64,000 bases of DNA from Ruminococcus sp. GTDB lineage: Bacteria > Bacillota > Clostridia > Oscillospirales > Ruminococcaceae. This document shows positions 33,616 through 42,889 of the stretch, one piece after another. Under the pieces are notes generated by a model. That model made no database searches. It was not told the DNA's origin and was given only the letters and a program-made list of their open reading frames with translations. The DNA is taken from assembly GCA_017558505.1 (NCBI GenBank), contig JAFYUM010000006.1, positions 62,001 to 126,000 of the forward strand, in the 5' to 3' direction. The translations under genes and the position numbers were made by a program. Positions within the stretch are counted from its first letter, which is position 1; every line of letters begins with the position of its first letter.

Positions 33616-35262
33616 TTATTCTACGGAAATAATGTAATAATAAACAGGCTGTCCGCCGTTTACGAGCATTACTTCCACCTTATCGGAAAGCTTGGACTGG
33701 AGCAGCTGCTGGAGTGCCTCTGCACTTTCCTCTGTTACGTCAGCACCGTAAATTACAGTTACATAGCTTGCACCACTCTTTGCCAGTTTCTTTGTAAGCT
33801 TATATGCCGCCTTGTTGATGTCCTTTTCTGTAAATGAAAGCTTGCCGTTATCAAGGGCAAGGATTTCGCCCTCCTTGATAGCATGTCCTTCAAATTCGGA
33901 ATCACGTGCAGCAAAGGTGATAAGACCTGTGGAAATCTTTTCAAATGCCTTTGTCATATTTATGCGGTTTTCAGACAGATCAGCACATTCGTCAAATGCC
34001 ATCATAGCCGCAATTCCCTGCGGAATTGTACGTGTCTGGAGAACGCATACTGTGCGGTCAGTAAGCTTTACAGCCTGTTCTGCCGCCATAATTATATTCT
34101 TATTGTTGGGAAGAACGAATACAGTTCTTGCAGGAGTTGCAAGAATAGCACGGAGCAGGTCGTCTGTGGAGGGGTTCATTGTCTGACCGCCCTTTACAAC
34201 AACATCAACGCCTAAATCCTCAAAGAGGGCAGCAAGTCCGTGACCAGCAGCAACAGCAACAAATCCGAATTCCTTTTCAGGCTCTGCGGGAGTGAGTCCT
34301 GCTTCAGCCTCCTGTGCCTCTTTTACCTTATCCTCGTGCTGGATACGCATATTCTCAATCTTCGGGCGGGGATCATTCATAAATACGCCGAATTCAAGAC
34401 CTTTCTGCAATGCTTTTCCCGGATTATCAGTATGAACATGAACCTTGATAATCTTTTCATCATCAACTACAACAACACAGTCGCCGATAGTTTCAAGATA
34501 TGCACGGAGCATGAATACATCAGGACAATCGGGATTTTTGCGGAGCATAAATTCTGTGCAGTATGTGTATGTGATTTCATCGTCGTATTCGCTTACAGCT
34601 GTGCGGAACGAATCCTCTGAACGCTCTGTTTTTTCAAGAGCCTCGGCAATTTTGCCGCCGTTGAAAATATCGCTCATAGCACGGATTATAATGAGGAAGC
34701 CCATACCGCCTGCGTCAACAACGCCTGCCTTTTTAAGCTGTGGGAGCATTTCTGTAGTCTGTGCCAATACAGCCTCAGCCTCGTCACATACGTCCTTCCA
34801 GAAAAGTGTATCGCTGCTTGTGGAAATAGCGGACTCCTTAGCCTTTTCAGCTGCAAGACGTGAAACGGTGAGAATTGTACCCTCAACAGGCTTCATAACA
34901 GCTTTATAAGCGGCTTTTACACCCATTTCAAGGGATTTTGCAAAATCCTCGCAGCCTGCCTCTGTAAGACCTGCAAGACCTTTTGACATTCCGCGGAAAA
35001 GCAGGGAGAGAATAACTCCGGAGTTTCCTCTTGCACCTCTTAAAAGTGCGGAAGCGGTTACGGAAGCAACCTCGGAAATAGGTGTATTATCGGGAAGTCT
35101 TTTAAGCTCGTCAACTGCCTTTCCGATAGTCATTGACATATTTGTACCTGTATCGCCGTCGGGAACAGGATATACATTGAGCTCGTCAACCTCACGTTTT
35201 TTATTGGTTAAAGTAATAGCAGCAGAAATAACAGCGTCTCTGAATAAAGCACCGTTTATCAA
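33616..35262 (-). CDS. fakA: Fatty acid kinase FakA (DAK/DhaL domain protein, YloV family)
   Basis: ATP-dependent kinase that phosphorylates fatty acids held by FakB (DegV) proteins for phospholipid synthesis. The N-terminal DhaL nucleotide domain has NVYPVPDGDTGTNMSMT and GARGNSGVILS; a middle domain and a DegV-like C-terminal domain follow. The start is the TTG at 35262: GGAGGG lies seven bases upstream and the product begins LINGALFRDAV like other family members. The ATG-led extension has no ribosome site. Downstream of yloU, the usual partner. No fakB in the window. Confidence 0.9.
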   Translation of the reverse strand: MINGALFRDAVISAAITLTNKKREVDELNVYPVPDGDTGTNMSMTIGKAVDELKRLPDNTPISEVASVTASALLRGARGNSGVILSLLFRGMSKGLAGLTEAGCEDFAKSLEMGVKAAYKAVMKPVEGTILTVSRLAAEKAKESAISTSSDTLFWKDVCDEAEAVLAQTTEMLPQLKKAGVVDAGGMGFLIIIRAMSDIFNGGKIAEALEKTERSEDSFRTAVSEYDDEITYTYCTEFMLRKNPDCPDVFMLRAYLETIGDCVVVVDDEKIIKVHVHTDNPGKALQKGLEFGVFMNDPRPKIENMRIQHEDKVKEAQEAEAGLTPAEPEKEFGFVAVAAGHGLAALFEDLGVDVVVKGGQTMNPSTDDLLRAILATPARTVFVLPNNKNIIMAAEQAVKLTDRTVCVLQTRTIPQGIAAMMAFDECADLSENRINMTKAFEKISTGLITFAARDSEFEGHAIKEGEILALDNGKLSFTEKDINKAAYKLTKKLAKSGASYVTVIYGADVTEESAEALQQLLQSKLSDKVEVMLVNGGQPVYYYIISVE

Positions 35263-35321
35263 AATAAACCCTCCAATCAAAAATAGACAGCACCGCCATA
35301 ACAGCGGCACTGTGTTATTGC

Positions 35322-35678
35322 TTATGAATTCATATCGTCAACATAGACATTTACAGCATTAACCTGCATATCAGTTGCTTCCTCAACAGTAAATGCAACC
35401 TTGTGGGTGATACTGTTTACAGCGGCGGCGATATTTGTACCGTAAGTGACTTTTATGTGCAAGTCAATTGAAAGACCGCCGTTTTTATCAGTACGGACGG
35501 CAACTCCCTTACGCTTGAAAAGTCTGCCCCCTGTAAGAGATGATACAGCGGAACGGAAAGTGCTTACGTTGCATACATCGGCAACTCCGAAGCAATCGCA
35601 GACCGTATGGCGTACAAGCTCGGTTATATAGCTTTCTGAAACTGAAATTTTTCCGATATGATTTTCGATGCTGACCAT
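35322..35678 (-). CDS. yloU: Asp23/Gls24 family protein (YloU)
   Basis: 117-residue alkaline-shock-type protein with the family pattern GKISVSESYITELVRHTV and VAVRTDKNGGLSIDLHIKVTYGTNI. These proteins sit near the membrane and influence envelope stress. The start is placed at 35678, where AGGGGTG lies six bases upstream. It is next to fakA as in most Firmicutes. Promoter at 35740-35768. Confidence 0.88.
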   Translation of the reverse strand: MVSIENHIGKISVSESYITELVRHTVCDCFGVADVCNVSTFRSAVSSLTGGRLFKRKGVAVRTDKNGGLSIDLHIKVTYGTNIAAAVNSITHKVAFTVEEATDMQVNAVNVYVDDMNS

Positions 35679-35739
35679 TCGGCACACCCCTTTTTTCATT
35701 TTTGCAATATCGTATCAAAATATATTGCTATACTGCTAT

Positions 35740-35768
35740 ATTATATCATATCAAATCAGATTTTACAA
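35740..35768 (-). promoter_or_regulatory. Promoter of yloU-fakA
   Basis: Minus strand: -35 TTGTAA (35768-35763), 17-bp spacer, -10 TATAAT (35745-35740). Confidence 0.65.
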
Positions 35769-35856
35769 TAGATTTTATGCCGATTTGTATTTATTTCGCA
35801 ACAATCTGTCATTATGCACAAAAAAAACGGCGGACATATGGCGGATTTGCTTGTTT

Positions 35857-35880
35857 GAGGGGATATTATCCGCCCACTAC
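35857..35880. repeat. Dispersed GGGCGGATATT repeat (copy 3, one arm deleted)
   Basis: TTGAGGGGATATTATCCGCC is the copy-2 sequence lacking the left GCGG arm. It lies just after the recG stop. Confidence 0.45.
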
Positions 35881-35894
35881 AATTCGATTACGCA

Positions 35895-37931
35895 TTAACT
35901 TGTAACTTCTTTGTTGAAGAATTTCAGCGTATCCATTTTTATTGCCTTGTGTTCAGGCTTGTCAAGGTTGGGATCGTCACGGAGAAGCTCCTCTGCACAG
36001 CGTCGTACATCCTCCGACAGCATGGAAATATCGTATGCGGAGGCTATTTTCAGCGGCGGAAGTCCGTGCTGTGCACTTCCGAAAAAGTCTCCGGGACCAC
36101 GCATATTCAAATCCTCCTGCGCTATTTTAAAGCCGTCGGTGGTGGCTGAAATAATCTTCATTCGCTGTATGCAGTCCTCATTCTTGTTGTCGGTGATGAG
36201 TATACAGGTACTTTCATACTGACCACGTCCCACTCGTCCACGGAGCTGATGAAGCTGGGATAAACCAAATCTCTCGGCATTTTCGATAATCATAACCGCC
36301 GCATTGGGCACATCTACGCCTACCTCGACAACGGTAGTGCATATGAGTACCTGCAATTCGCCACGGCTGAATTTTTCCATGACTTCATCTTTTTCGGCGG
36401 CTTTCATACGCCCGTGAAGAAGTGCCGTAGTATAGCCTTTCAGCGTAGTTTTTTCAGCATTTTCCGCATAGGACTTTACAGCGAAAAGTTCGCTTTCGGA
36501 GTCCTCAATCATCGGGCATACAACATATCCCTGCCTGCCCTCGTCAAGTCTTGCACGGAGGAACGAAAACGCTCCCTCGCGCTTTTTTCCCGTAACAGCA
36601 TATGTCTTGACGGGACTTCTGCCCTTTGGAAGCTGACGTATACTTGTAACGTCTAAATCTCCGAAGATATTGAGGGCAAGGGTTCGGGGGATAGGTGTAG
36701 CCGACATTATCAGTCTGTGTGGTGAATCGCCTTTTTCTGCAAGGGCGGCTCTCTGTGATACGCCGAAGCGGTGCTGTTCATCTGTTATTACAAGTCCCAG
36801 GGATTTATACTCAACGTCTTTCTGTATTATTGCGTGGGTTCCGGCCACAAGATCAATTTCCCCTGACAGCAGTTTTTCACGGATTTCAGCCTTTTGCTTT
36901 GCAGGTGTTGAACCTGTGAGAAGTGCAACTTTTATGCCAAGGGGGTCAAGAAAGGAGCTGAAAGTCCTGTAATGCTGTGCGGCAAGTATTTCCGTAGGAG
37001 CCATAACAGCGGACTGTATGCCGTTTTTTGCCGCAAAACAGCAGGCGGCGGCGGCTACGGCGGTTTTGCCGCTTCCCACATCGCCCTGCAAAAGCCTGTT
37101 CATAGGGGAACCACTGCACATATCGGCTGTAATTTCATTAACGGCGTCAGACTGTCCCTCTGTAAGTTCAAAGGGAAGAGAATTGTAAAAATCCGCCATA
37201 TCAGTTGATTTATCCATAACGTAGGAGGTTGTTTTCTTCTTGCGGATTTTCAGCATAAGCATACCAAGCTGTAGTTTTAACAGTTCTTCAAAGGAAATTC
37301 TCCTCCGTGCGATTTCTGCGGCATTATTGGTTTCGGGGAAATGAATGTTTTTCAGCGACCACACAAGATCGGGTAGAGCGTATTTTTCACGTATATATTG
37401 TGGCAGAGTTTCAAAGGGGGAGTCCTCTAAAAGTGAAAGTGCCTGCTGCATATTGGTGCGTACAGCGTTTATGGGAAGCCCCTGTGTCAGCTTGTAGACG
37501 GGCTGAATCAGCACGGGGGAATCCGCAGGGATATATACAGGAGCGTGGATTTCTTTACGTGTAAAGCCGCCTGTGACTTTGCCGTACATATAGTATGTGC
37601 CGAATTCTTTCAGGGCGTGGAAGGCATAGACGTTATTGTAAACGACAACAATAATATCGTCAATTCCGTCTGTGGCGGAGGCGTGGCATATAACAAGCCC
37701 CTTGCGTATGGCTTTCGGAGGGAGTTTTTTCGTAATTGTCAGCTTTAGTACGCAGTATTCCTCGTTTTCAGCCTGTGCAACGGGTATATGTGTGCGGAAG
37801 TCCATATAGTCACGTGGGATATGGTACAGTAGGTCATATGGTGTGGATATGCCGAGTTTGCGGTATTTTTCGCCTTTAGCCCTGCCGACTCCCTTTAAAA
37901 ATTCAATATCCGAAAACAGATTAGCGGCCAT
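35895..37931 (-). CDS. recG: ATP-dependent DNA helicase RecG
   Basis: Branched-DNA helicase that reverses stalled forks and resolves R-loops. It has an N-terminal wedge domain (OB fold), Walker A LLQGDVGSGKTAVA, the DEQHRFG motif II, SATPIPRTLAL motif III and the HQLRGRVGRG motif VI. 678 residues, the usual length. The start is 37931 (AAAGGAG eight bases upstream) rather than the ATG at 37955. Promoter 37964-37991. It precedes yloU-fakA, a common chromosomal neighbourhood. Confidence 0.95.
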   Translation of the reverse strand: MAANLFSDIEFLKGVGRAKGEKYRKLGISTPYDLLYHIPRDYMDFRTHIPVAQAENEEYCVLKLTITKKLPPKAIRKGLVICHASATDGIDDIIVVVYNNVYAFHALKEFGTYYMYGKVTGGFTRKEIHAPVYIPADSPVLIQPVYKLTQGLPINAVRTNMQQALSLLEDSPFETLPQYIREKYALPDLVWSLKNIHFPETNNAAEIARRRISFEELLKLQLGMLMLKIRKKKTTSYVMDKSTDMADFYNSLPFELTEGQSDAVNEITADMCSGSPMNRLLQGDVGSGKTAVAAAACCFAAKNGIQSAVMAPTEILAAQHYRTFSSFLDPLGIKVALLTGSTPAKQKAEIREKLLSGEIDLVAGTHAIIQKDVEYKSLGLVITDEQHRFGVSQRAALAEKGDSPHRLIMSATPIPRTLALNIFGDLDVTSIRQLPKGRSPVKTYAVTGKKREGAFSFLRARLDEGRQGYVVCPMIEDSESELFAVKSYAENAEKTTLKGYTTALLHGRMKAAEKDEVMEKFSRGELQVLICTTVVEVGVDVPNAAVMIIENAERFGLSQLHQLRGRVGRGQYESTCILITDNKNEDCIQRMKIISATTDGFKIAQEDLNMRGPGDFFGSAQHGLPPLKIASAYDISMLSEDVRRCAEELLRDDPNLDKPEHKAIKMDTLKFFNKEVTS

Positions 37932-37963
37932 AACATACGCTCCTTTCAACTTCATTTTATATT

Positions 37964-37991
37964 ATTATACCATAAATGGGAGAAATGTCAA
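37964..37991 (-). promoter_or_regulatory. Promoter of recG
   Basis: Minus strand: -35 TTGACA (37991-37986), 16-bp spacer, -10 TATAAT (37969-37964). It would start about 25 bases before the chosen ATG. Confidence 0.75.
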
Positions 37992-38137
37992 ATTATGTGT
38001 AATTGGTGTGTGTGTAAAATAAAAGTAGGCAAACTGAAAAATACAAATGTAAATGTAATAAGATTAAAAACTTTTGAAAAGACTACCTGAACCGTATGAA
38101 AAGACTTGCCTTTTTCACATATAACAATCCCCTGAGT

Positions 38138-38400
38138 TCAAAAGTCGCTAAAGGGAGGAAAAAAGGGGAAAGGGAAAGGAGAGTCCAGAGAGGAAAACCG
38201 TAGGGGAAAAAGGGAGGGAAATGGCGACTTTTGTACCAGTTTTGTTTTTCCCTCCCTTTTGCCCCGTAGGTGTTCCTCTATGGTGATAAATCACACTTTT
38301 GTATTTATAAGATAGAAAAAATAAACTTTAAGATGTAACATTGCCCACGTTAATTTATGGGACAGCGTTCACGACGTCCGCTGTTACTTTAAAGTCAATA
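38138..38400. other. Purine-rich, strongly folding non-coding region upstream of mcrBC
   Basis: This is the middle of the 627-base gene-free gap between recG and mcrB. An almost pure A/G run (38151-38221) ends in GGGGAAAAAGGGAGGGAAA (38203-38221), which pairs with TTTCCCTCCCTTTTGCCCC (38247-38265), 18 of 19 positions. A second inverted pair, CAAAAGTCGC (38139-38148) and GCGACTTTTG (38224-38233), interleaves with it, so the two stems are mutually exclusive or form a pseudoknot. Further on, ACAGCG / CGCTGT (38372-38394) makes another hairpin. No frame encodes a plausible protein. No known RNA family is recognised. Confidence 0.5.
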
Positions 38401-38491
38401 GAATATCGCAGGTGCGGATATTTTACGCCAGAGGGTAAGTGATAAAGCATGTTCCAAATGTAAACTAATAATAAACATTGCATGGAAAATG

Positions 38492-38520
38492 TTGACAAAT
38501 GTGGATATATATAGTATAAT
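38492..38520 (+). promoter_or_regulatory. Promoter of mcrBC
   Basis: -35 TTGACA (38492-38497), 17-bp spacer, -10 TATAAT (38515-38520). The start near 38527 gives a short leader with AAAGGA before the mcrB ATG. The folding region lies upstream of this promoter, so it is not part of this mRNA. Confidence 0.82.
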
Positions 38521-38558
38521 AAAGCTATAATAATAAAACAAATTGAAAGGAATTTGTT

Positions 38559-40334
38559 ATGAATATACAGGAGCTTGTCACAAAACTAACTCATGAAACT
38601 GAAATTCTTCCCGATGAATATGACGGAGCCTATAAGCTGATGAGAAATGCTGTCAGAAGATATGAAAATCTCCGCAATAAATCAATAATCGATTACAGCG
38701 ACCTTGACCTCATATATTCCCTCTGTGTAAAAACTGCCGCCAACGGTATAGCTGCACAGAAAGAAAATGTGCAGAGCAGCCATCTGCTTCATGCTGATAA
38801 AAAATCCCTTGCCAAAACAATTGACGATATCTGGCTTCTTGCTTCCAAAAAAAGATATACGGGAAATCAGGATGACGATGTTGTTACCGTAGGTATATAT
38901 GATACATCATTCGATTCCTTCAAAGAACGTTCTATTGCGGAAAATAAGGAATGTATACGTGATTTTATCTCCGTGTGCCTTGAAATCGTTCAGATGAACC
39001 GTGAAACCGATGATGAAATATTTGACCTCGTTTCAAAAGTTCTGAATAAGGATTTTGAGAAATCGGGGCTTTCGGTAGTGGTTGTATCGAGAATTCTGCA
39101 TTGCCTTAAGCCTTTTACATTCCCTATAATAAGTGCAGGAGATGTTTCTACAATTTTTGCATTTGTGGGAATTGATCTTGAGGACGTTATGTCCGTTTCC
39201 TGTTACGTGGAAAACTGCCGCAGGATAAAGGCGTACCGAGACGCGAATTTCAAAATCCGTAACTATAAGATTTTTGAGATTGCCGCAAGTTACCTTGATG
39301 TTGAAAAAGTCGATGAAACAGAGCCTGTAGAGGAAATTCTGCCATATTCTCCGGAAATGGACGACCAGCCGAAAGCAATCCGTACCCTTAACCGCATTCT
39401 TTACGGCCCTCCCGGAACGGGTAAAACCTATAACACAGTAAAACATGCAGTTGCCCTTGTTGAAAACAAGGAGAATGTTGATAACGAGCCGTATACCGAT
39501 GTAAAGTCCCGCTTTGACGAATACTGTGAGCAGGGACGAATTAAATTCACTACATTCCACCAGTCATTCAGCTATGAAGATTTTGTTGAGGGTATCCGTC
39601 CCGTTATTGTTGACAAATACGGCAAGGAGTCGTCCTCTGCCCATGCGGAAACAAATGTAATTTACCGTGTTTATGACGGTGTATTCAAGACCTTCTGCGA
39701 CAGGGCGGTGAAAAATCCATATGTCAATTATGTTGCGGTAATCGACGAAATCAACCGTGGCAATATATCGAAAATTTTCGGTGAGCTTATTACTCTTATC
39801 GAAGATACAAAGCGTGGAACAGCTGTTACTCTGCCGTTTTCACAGCGTGAATTTGTTGTGCCCGAAAATGTATTTATCCTCGGTACAATGAATACAGCCG
39901 ACCGTTCGATTGCGATGCTTGATACAGCGTTAAGACGTCGTTTCGATTTTACGGAGATGATGCCTGTTCCCGAGTTGTTGAAAAACTGCGGAGAAATTGA
40001 CCTGTGCGAAATGCTTACGGCTATAAATCAGCGTATTGAATATTACTATGACCGTGAGCATACAATCGGACACGCTTACTTTATGAACAAGAACGGCTCA
40101 ATCCGTGATATAGAAACTCTGCGGAAAATCTTCAACAACAGGATTATTCCTCTTTTGCAGGAGTATTTCTTTGACGATTACGAGAAAATCCGTCTTGTAC
40201 TCAATGATGAGAATACATTCATTGAAACAATTCAGCCGAAGTATATAAGAACATTTGACTCTGACCAGAACATTTACCGCATAGGAAATCCCGATAACTG
40301 GACGGAACAGGATTTTATAAATATTTACAGGTAA
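38559..40334 (+). CDS. mcrB: McrB-type AAA+ GTPase/ATPase of a McrBC restriction system
   Basis: 591 residues. The C-terminal motor has Walker [14 protein letters not shown] (residues 281-293), the [17 protein letters not shown] segment, Walker [11 protein letters not shown] (Asp396, Glu397), the McrB signature [12 protein letters not shown] (444 onward) and arginine-rich LRRRFDF. In E. coli McrB the motor uses GTP and translocates DNA to let McrC cut. The first 270 residues do not look like the E. coli methyl-cytosine-binding domain and are helical; they should determine what is recognised. It is six bases upstream of mcrC. Confidence 0.88.
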   Translation: MNIQELVTKLTHETEILPDEYDGAYKLMRNAVRRYENLRNKSIIDYSDLDLIYSLCVKTAANGIAAQKENVQSSHLLHADKKSLAKTIDDIWLLASKKRYTGNQDDDVVTVGIYDTSFDSFKERSIAENKECIRDFISVCLEIVQMNRETDDEIFDLVSKVLNKDFEKSGLSVVVVSRILHCLKPFTFPIISAGDVSTIFAFVGIDLEDVMSVSCYVENCRRIKAYRDANFKIRNYKIFEIAASYLDVEKVDETEPVEEILPYSPEMDDQPKAIRTLNRILYGPPGTGKTYNTVKHAVALVENKENVDNEPYTDVKSRFDEYCEQGRIKFTTFHQSFSYEDFVEGIRPVIVDKYGKESSSAHAETNVIYRVYDGVFKTFCDRAVKNPYVNYVAVIDEINRGNISKIFGELITLIEDTKRGTAVTLPFSQREFVVPENVFILGTMNTADRSIAMLDTALRRRFDFTEMMPVPELLKNCGEIDLCEMLTAINQRIEYYYDREHTIGHAYFMNKNGSIRDIETLRKIFNNRIIPLLQEYFFDDYEKIRLVLNDENTFIETIQPKYIRTFDSDQNIYRIGNPDNWTEQDFINIYR

Positions 40335-40340
40335 TTTGAA

Positions 40341-41750
40341 ATGAAAGATATAATTGCAAGATTTGAAAATGACGTTATAATAGAGTTTAACGAGGAAAAT
40401 TCGGAACTTTTTGAAAAAATCGAGGACTTTGCCCTGCGAAATCCACAGCTTATGCTCCTGTGTATGGAAAAGGGAATAAAGGTTATAAAATCCCGTGATT
40501 TCGCAGGTGTACTGCGTCTTAATGACGGCAGGGCAATTGAAATTTATCCACGGCTGGGAAAGTCAGTCACCGAGGCTAAAGGCTTGCTGGGACGTATGGT
40601 TTCGGCTTATCTTGATATGCCCTTTGAAAAGAATACGGCGGAGCTTCTCGACAGCGAAGAAAGCTCGTTTATGGAATATTTTGCCGCTGTGTTTATCCGT
40701 GAATTTTCAAAAATAATGAAAAGCGGTATGCTTTCGGGGTATACTTCCATTGAGGAAAACACCAATTCAATGCAGGGCAGTATACTTTTCTCTGAAAATA
40801 TACGGCGTAATCTTGCTCATCGTGAGCGACTATATGTCCGCCATGATGTCTTTACTCCAGACAGAGCCGAAAACCGCCTTATAAAGACTGCGGCGGTGGT
40901 GCTTCTGAAACTTGTGGACAGCCATAAAAATCAGCAGGAGCTTAAAAAAATCATTATTCAGCTTGATGAAGTGAAAATATGCGATAATGTTGAGCGTGAT
41001 TTTGCGGCTTGCATAAATACGAGAAATGCAAAAAAATATACGGCGGTTCTGAATATCTGCCGAATGGTTCTCCAGAGGAACAGCAGCGGATATTTCGGAA
41101 AATATGTAACAAACGCAGTTTTCTTTTCCATGCAGGAAATTTTTGAGGTCTATATCTCAAAGCTTGCCAAGGCTGCCCGTGAGGGTAAGGTTGTAAAGGC
41201 ACTTTCCAAGGCGGGTTATCTGTGCAGGGAACGCAAATTTTTCCCATTAAATCCCACAATTTCCCTGTACGAAAGCGACGGCAGTATTTACTGTGTAGGC
41301 AATGCAAAGTGGCAGCATATCGCTTCTGCCAACGAGATTAACCCCGATGACATTGCAAAGCTTTATGCGGCGGCTGAAATGACAGCCAGTGACACGGCAG
41401 TAATGATTTTTCCCTCATACGGCAGTATTCCCGATGTGGAACTTGTATTCGACTTTGGCAGAAATGTCAATCTGATTATTGAATTTGCCGATTTTTCCGA
41501 GGGCAGCGAAGTGGCAGAGTTCATCTGCGAGGTTGACGAGGAAAATGAGGGTATAAGCGAATACGAGGGCTATGGTGAAATTGAGGACGGCGAATTTGTT
41601 GCAGTTGTGGGTAAGCAAATGGCTGAGCCTATGGAATTTCCTGTTGAGGAAAAAGAAAAAATCCCCGAAGTTACGGCTGAACCCGAAACTGCGGAGATTG
41701 CAAAAGCTCCCGAAAAGAAACGTATTAAAATTGTCAAGCGTAAGAGATAA
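40341..41750 (+). CDS. mcrC: McrC-like subunit with substituted nuclease residues
   Basis: 469 residues. The N-terminal half matches McrC (FAGVLRLNDGRAIEIYPRLG, then NSMQGSILFSENIRRN and the VRHDVFTPDRAENRLIK core). In E. coli McrC the PD-(D/E)xK nuclease uses Asp, then Asp-x-Lys (TDI...IIDTK). The equivalent stretch here reads NPTISL (Thr306) and CVGNAKW (Asn321, Lys323), so both acidic residues appear lost. After the nuclease region comes an added acidic and then Lys/Arg-rich tail of about 90 residues. The alignment is by eye. It may be a non-cutting effector or regulator of the motor, or it may use other acidic residues. Confidence 0.78.
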   Translation: MKDIIARFENDVIIEFNEENSELFEKIEDFALRNPQLMLLCMEKGIKVIKSRDFAGVLRLNDGRAIEIYPRLGKSVTEAKGLLGRMVSAYLDMPFEKNTAELLDSEESSFMEYFAAVFIREFSKIMKSGMLSGYTSIEENTNSMQGSILFSENIRRNLAHRERLYVRHDVFTPDRAENRLIKTAAVVLLKLVDSHKNQQELKKIIIQLDEVKICDNVERDFAACINTRNAKKYTAVLNICRMVLQRNSSGYFGKYVTNAVFFSMQEIFEVYISKLAKAAREGKVVKALSKAGYLCRERKFFPLNPTISLYESDGSIYCVGNAKWQHIASANEINPDDIAKLYAAAEMTASDTAVMIFPSYGSIPDVELVFDFGRNVNLIIEFADFSEGSEVAEFICEVDEENEGISEYEGYGEIEDGEFVAVVGKQMAEPMEFPVEEKEKIPEVTAEPETAEIAKAPEKKRIKIVKRKR

Positions 41751-41756
41751 CTAATA

Positions 41757-41785
41757 CCGCCTTGCCGAATAAGCAGGGCGGATTA
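41757..41785 (+). terminator. Weak terminator-like hairpin after mcrC
   Basis: CCGCCTTGC / GCAGGGCGG with one wobble and a 7-base loop, followed by ATTATATAT rather than a T-run. Read-through to the next gene is likely. Confidence 0.4.
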
Positions 41786-41801
41786 TATATGAGGTAGATT
41801 T

Positions 41802-42131
41802 ATGGCTATAACAGTTAATATTTATTACAGCGGAATAAACGGAAATGCCCGAAAATTCGCAGAGGAAATGATTTCAAGCGGAATTGTGGAACAAATCCGT
41901 GGGGAAAAAGGCAATTTAAGATATGACTATTTTCTGCCTATGGGCGATGATGAAACGGTGCTTCTGATTGACAGCTGGGAAAATCAGACTGCTATTGACG
42001 AACATCACCGCTCCCCTATGATGAGCAGAATTATTGAATTGCGGGAAAAGTACGATTTGCATATGAAAGTTGAGCGATATTTAGATGATTCATCAATGCC
42101 CCAAAGGGATAAGGATTTCATCAGAGAGTGA
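41802..42131 (+). CDS. Antibiotic biosynthesis monooxygenase (ABM) domain protein
   Basis: 109-residue ferredoxin-like dimeric ABM fold: ITVNIYYSG strand, Ala/Arg helix, YDYFLPMGDDETVLLIDSWENQTAIDEHHRSPMM, where the W-x-x-Q...H-x-x-SP pattern is typical of putative quinol monooxygenases. Many are of unknown substrate. It lies 51 bases after mcrC with only a weak hairpin between, so it may be co-transcribed. GAGGTAG precedes the ATG. Confidence 0.78.
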   Translation: MAITVNIYYSGINGNARKFAEEMISSGIVEQIRGEKGNLRYDYFLPMGDDETVLLIDSWENQTAIDEHHRSPMMSRIIELREKYDLHMKVERYLDDSSMPQRDKDFIRE

Positions 42132-42148
42132 AAGGAAATGCGGATATT

Positions 42149-42574
42149 ATGGCTTTTGTAAATGAAAAATTAACACCTGAGCAACAACAAGAAGTTAATT
42201 CATGGGAAATCAGTTATCCTCGTTGTGGAATGGGAAAGATATTAAAAACTGATATACTTGTGAATCCTTGGTACTGGACTGTCGATAAAGAAAGAAAAAT
42301 TTATCTTTTTGGAATATATTACCTCAGGGATTATTTTGAAGAACGTCTTTTTGTATTCATATGGAAAAATAAACAATATCTTGTGCAATTCAGATATAGA
42401 TTTGAGGATGGGAATACGCTTGTCTGGGATACTCCTGAACATTATGCGTGTAATAACATTTCTTTTCCATACAGTACCGAAGAAGGATTTATTGACGATT
42501 TACGATCTGCTTTAATTGCATATGGAGAATACGGAACACCAGATGAAAAAATCAATACAAAATGTAATTTTTAG
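42149..42574 (+). CDS. Hypothetical protein
   Basis: 141 residues, no recognised family. Rich in Trp/Tyr/Phe with PWYWTVDKERKIYLFGIYYL and a central strand-rich part (RLFVFIWKNKQYLVQFRYRFED), which resembles the general look of immunity or SUKH-like proteins, without a match I can name. The start could be the ATG at 42149 or a GTG at 42128 overlapping the previous stop. Base composition is more AT-rich than its neighbours, suggesting later acquisition with the mcrBC locus. Confidence 0.5.
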   Translation: MAFVNEKLTPEQQQEVNSWEISYPRCGMGKILKTDILVNPWYWTVDKERKIYLFGIYYLRDYFEERLFVFIWKNKQYLVQFRYRFEDGNTLVWDTPEHYACNNISFPYSTEEGFIDDLRSALIAYGEYGTPDEKINTKCNF

Positions 42575-42587
42575 AAAATACAAACAA

Positions 42588-42622
42588 AAAACCCCGATTC
42601 GCAAGACATCGGGGTTGATTTT
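42588..42622. terminator. Bidirectional terminator between hypothetical gene and rpsT
   Basis: AACCCCGAT / ATCGGGGTT 9-bp stem with a 9-base loop, T-runs or A-runs on both sides, between converging genes. Confidence 0.82.
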
Positions 42623-42628
42623 ATTCAA

Positions 42629-42889
42629 TTATTCAGCAGCGTTAAGCTTCTTAGCAAGCTGAGCCTTCTTTCTTGCAGCCTTGTTCTTATGCATAAGACC
42701 CTTAGCGCAAGCCTGGTCAACCTTCTTAACAGCGAGCTTGATAGCCTCTGCCTTATCAGCAGCACCTGTAGAACAAGCGATGTCAGCCTTCTTGAGAACT
42801 GTCTTGAGGTTTGTTCTTCTGGACTTGTTAGCAGCAGCCTTAGTTGCGTTAACCTTAACTCTCTTCTTTGCAGATTTAATATTTGGCAT
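42629..42889 (-). CDS. rpsT: 30S ribosomal protein S20
   Basis: 86-residue, very Lys/Ala-rich protein binding 16S rRNA early in 30S assembly. The start MPNIKSAKKRVKVNATKAA and ending KNKAARKKAQLAKKLNAAE are diagnostic. Single gene with a leader of roughly 110 bases from the promoter at 43004-43032; in other bacteria S20 represses its own translation, so the leader may be regulatory. Divergent from gpr as in other Firmicutes. Confidence 0.96.
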   Translation of the reverse strand: MPNIKSAKKRVKVNATKAAANKSRRTNLKTVLKKADIACSTGAADKAEAIKLAVKKVDQACAKGLMHKNKAARKKAQLAKKLNAAE

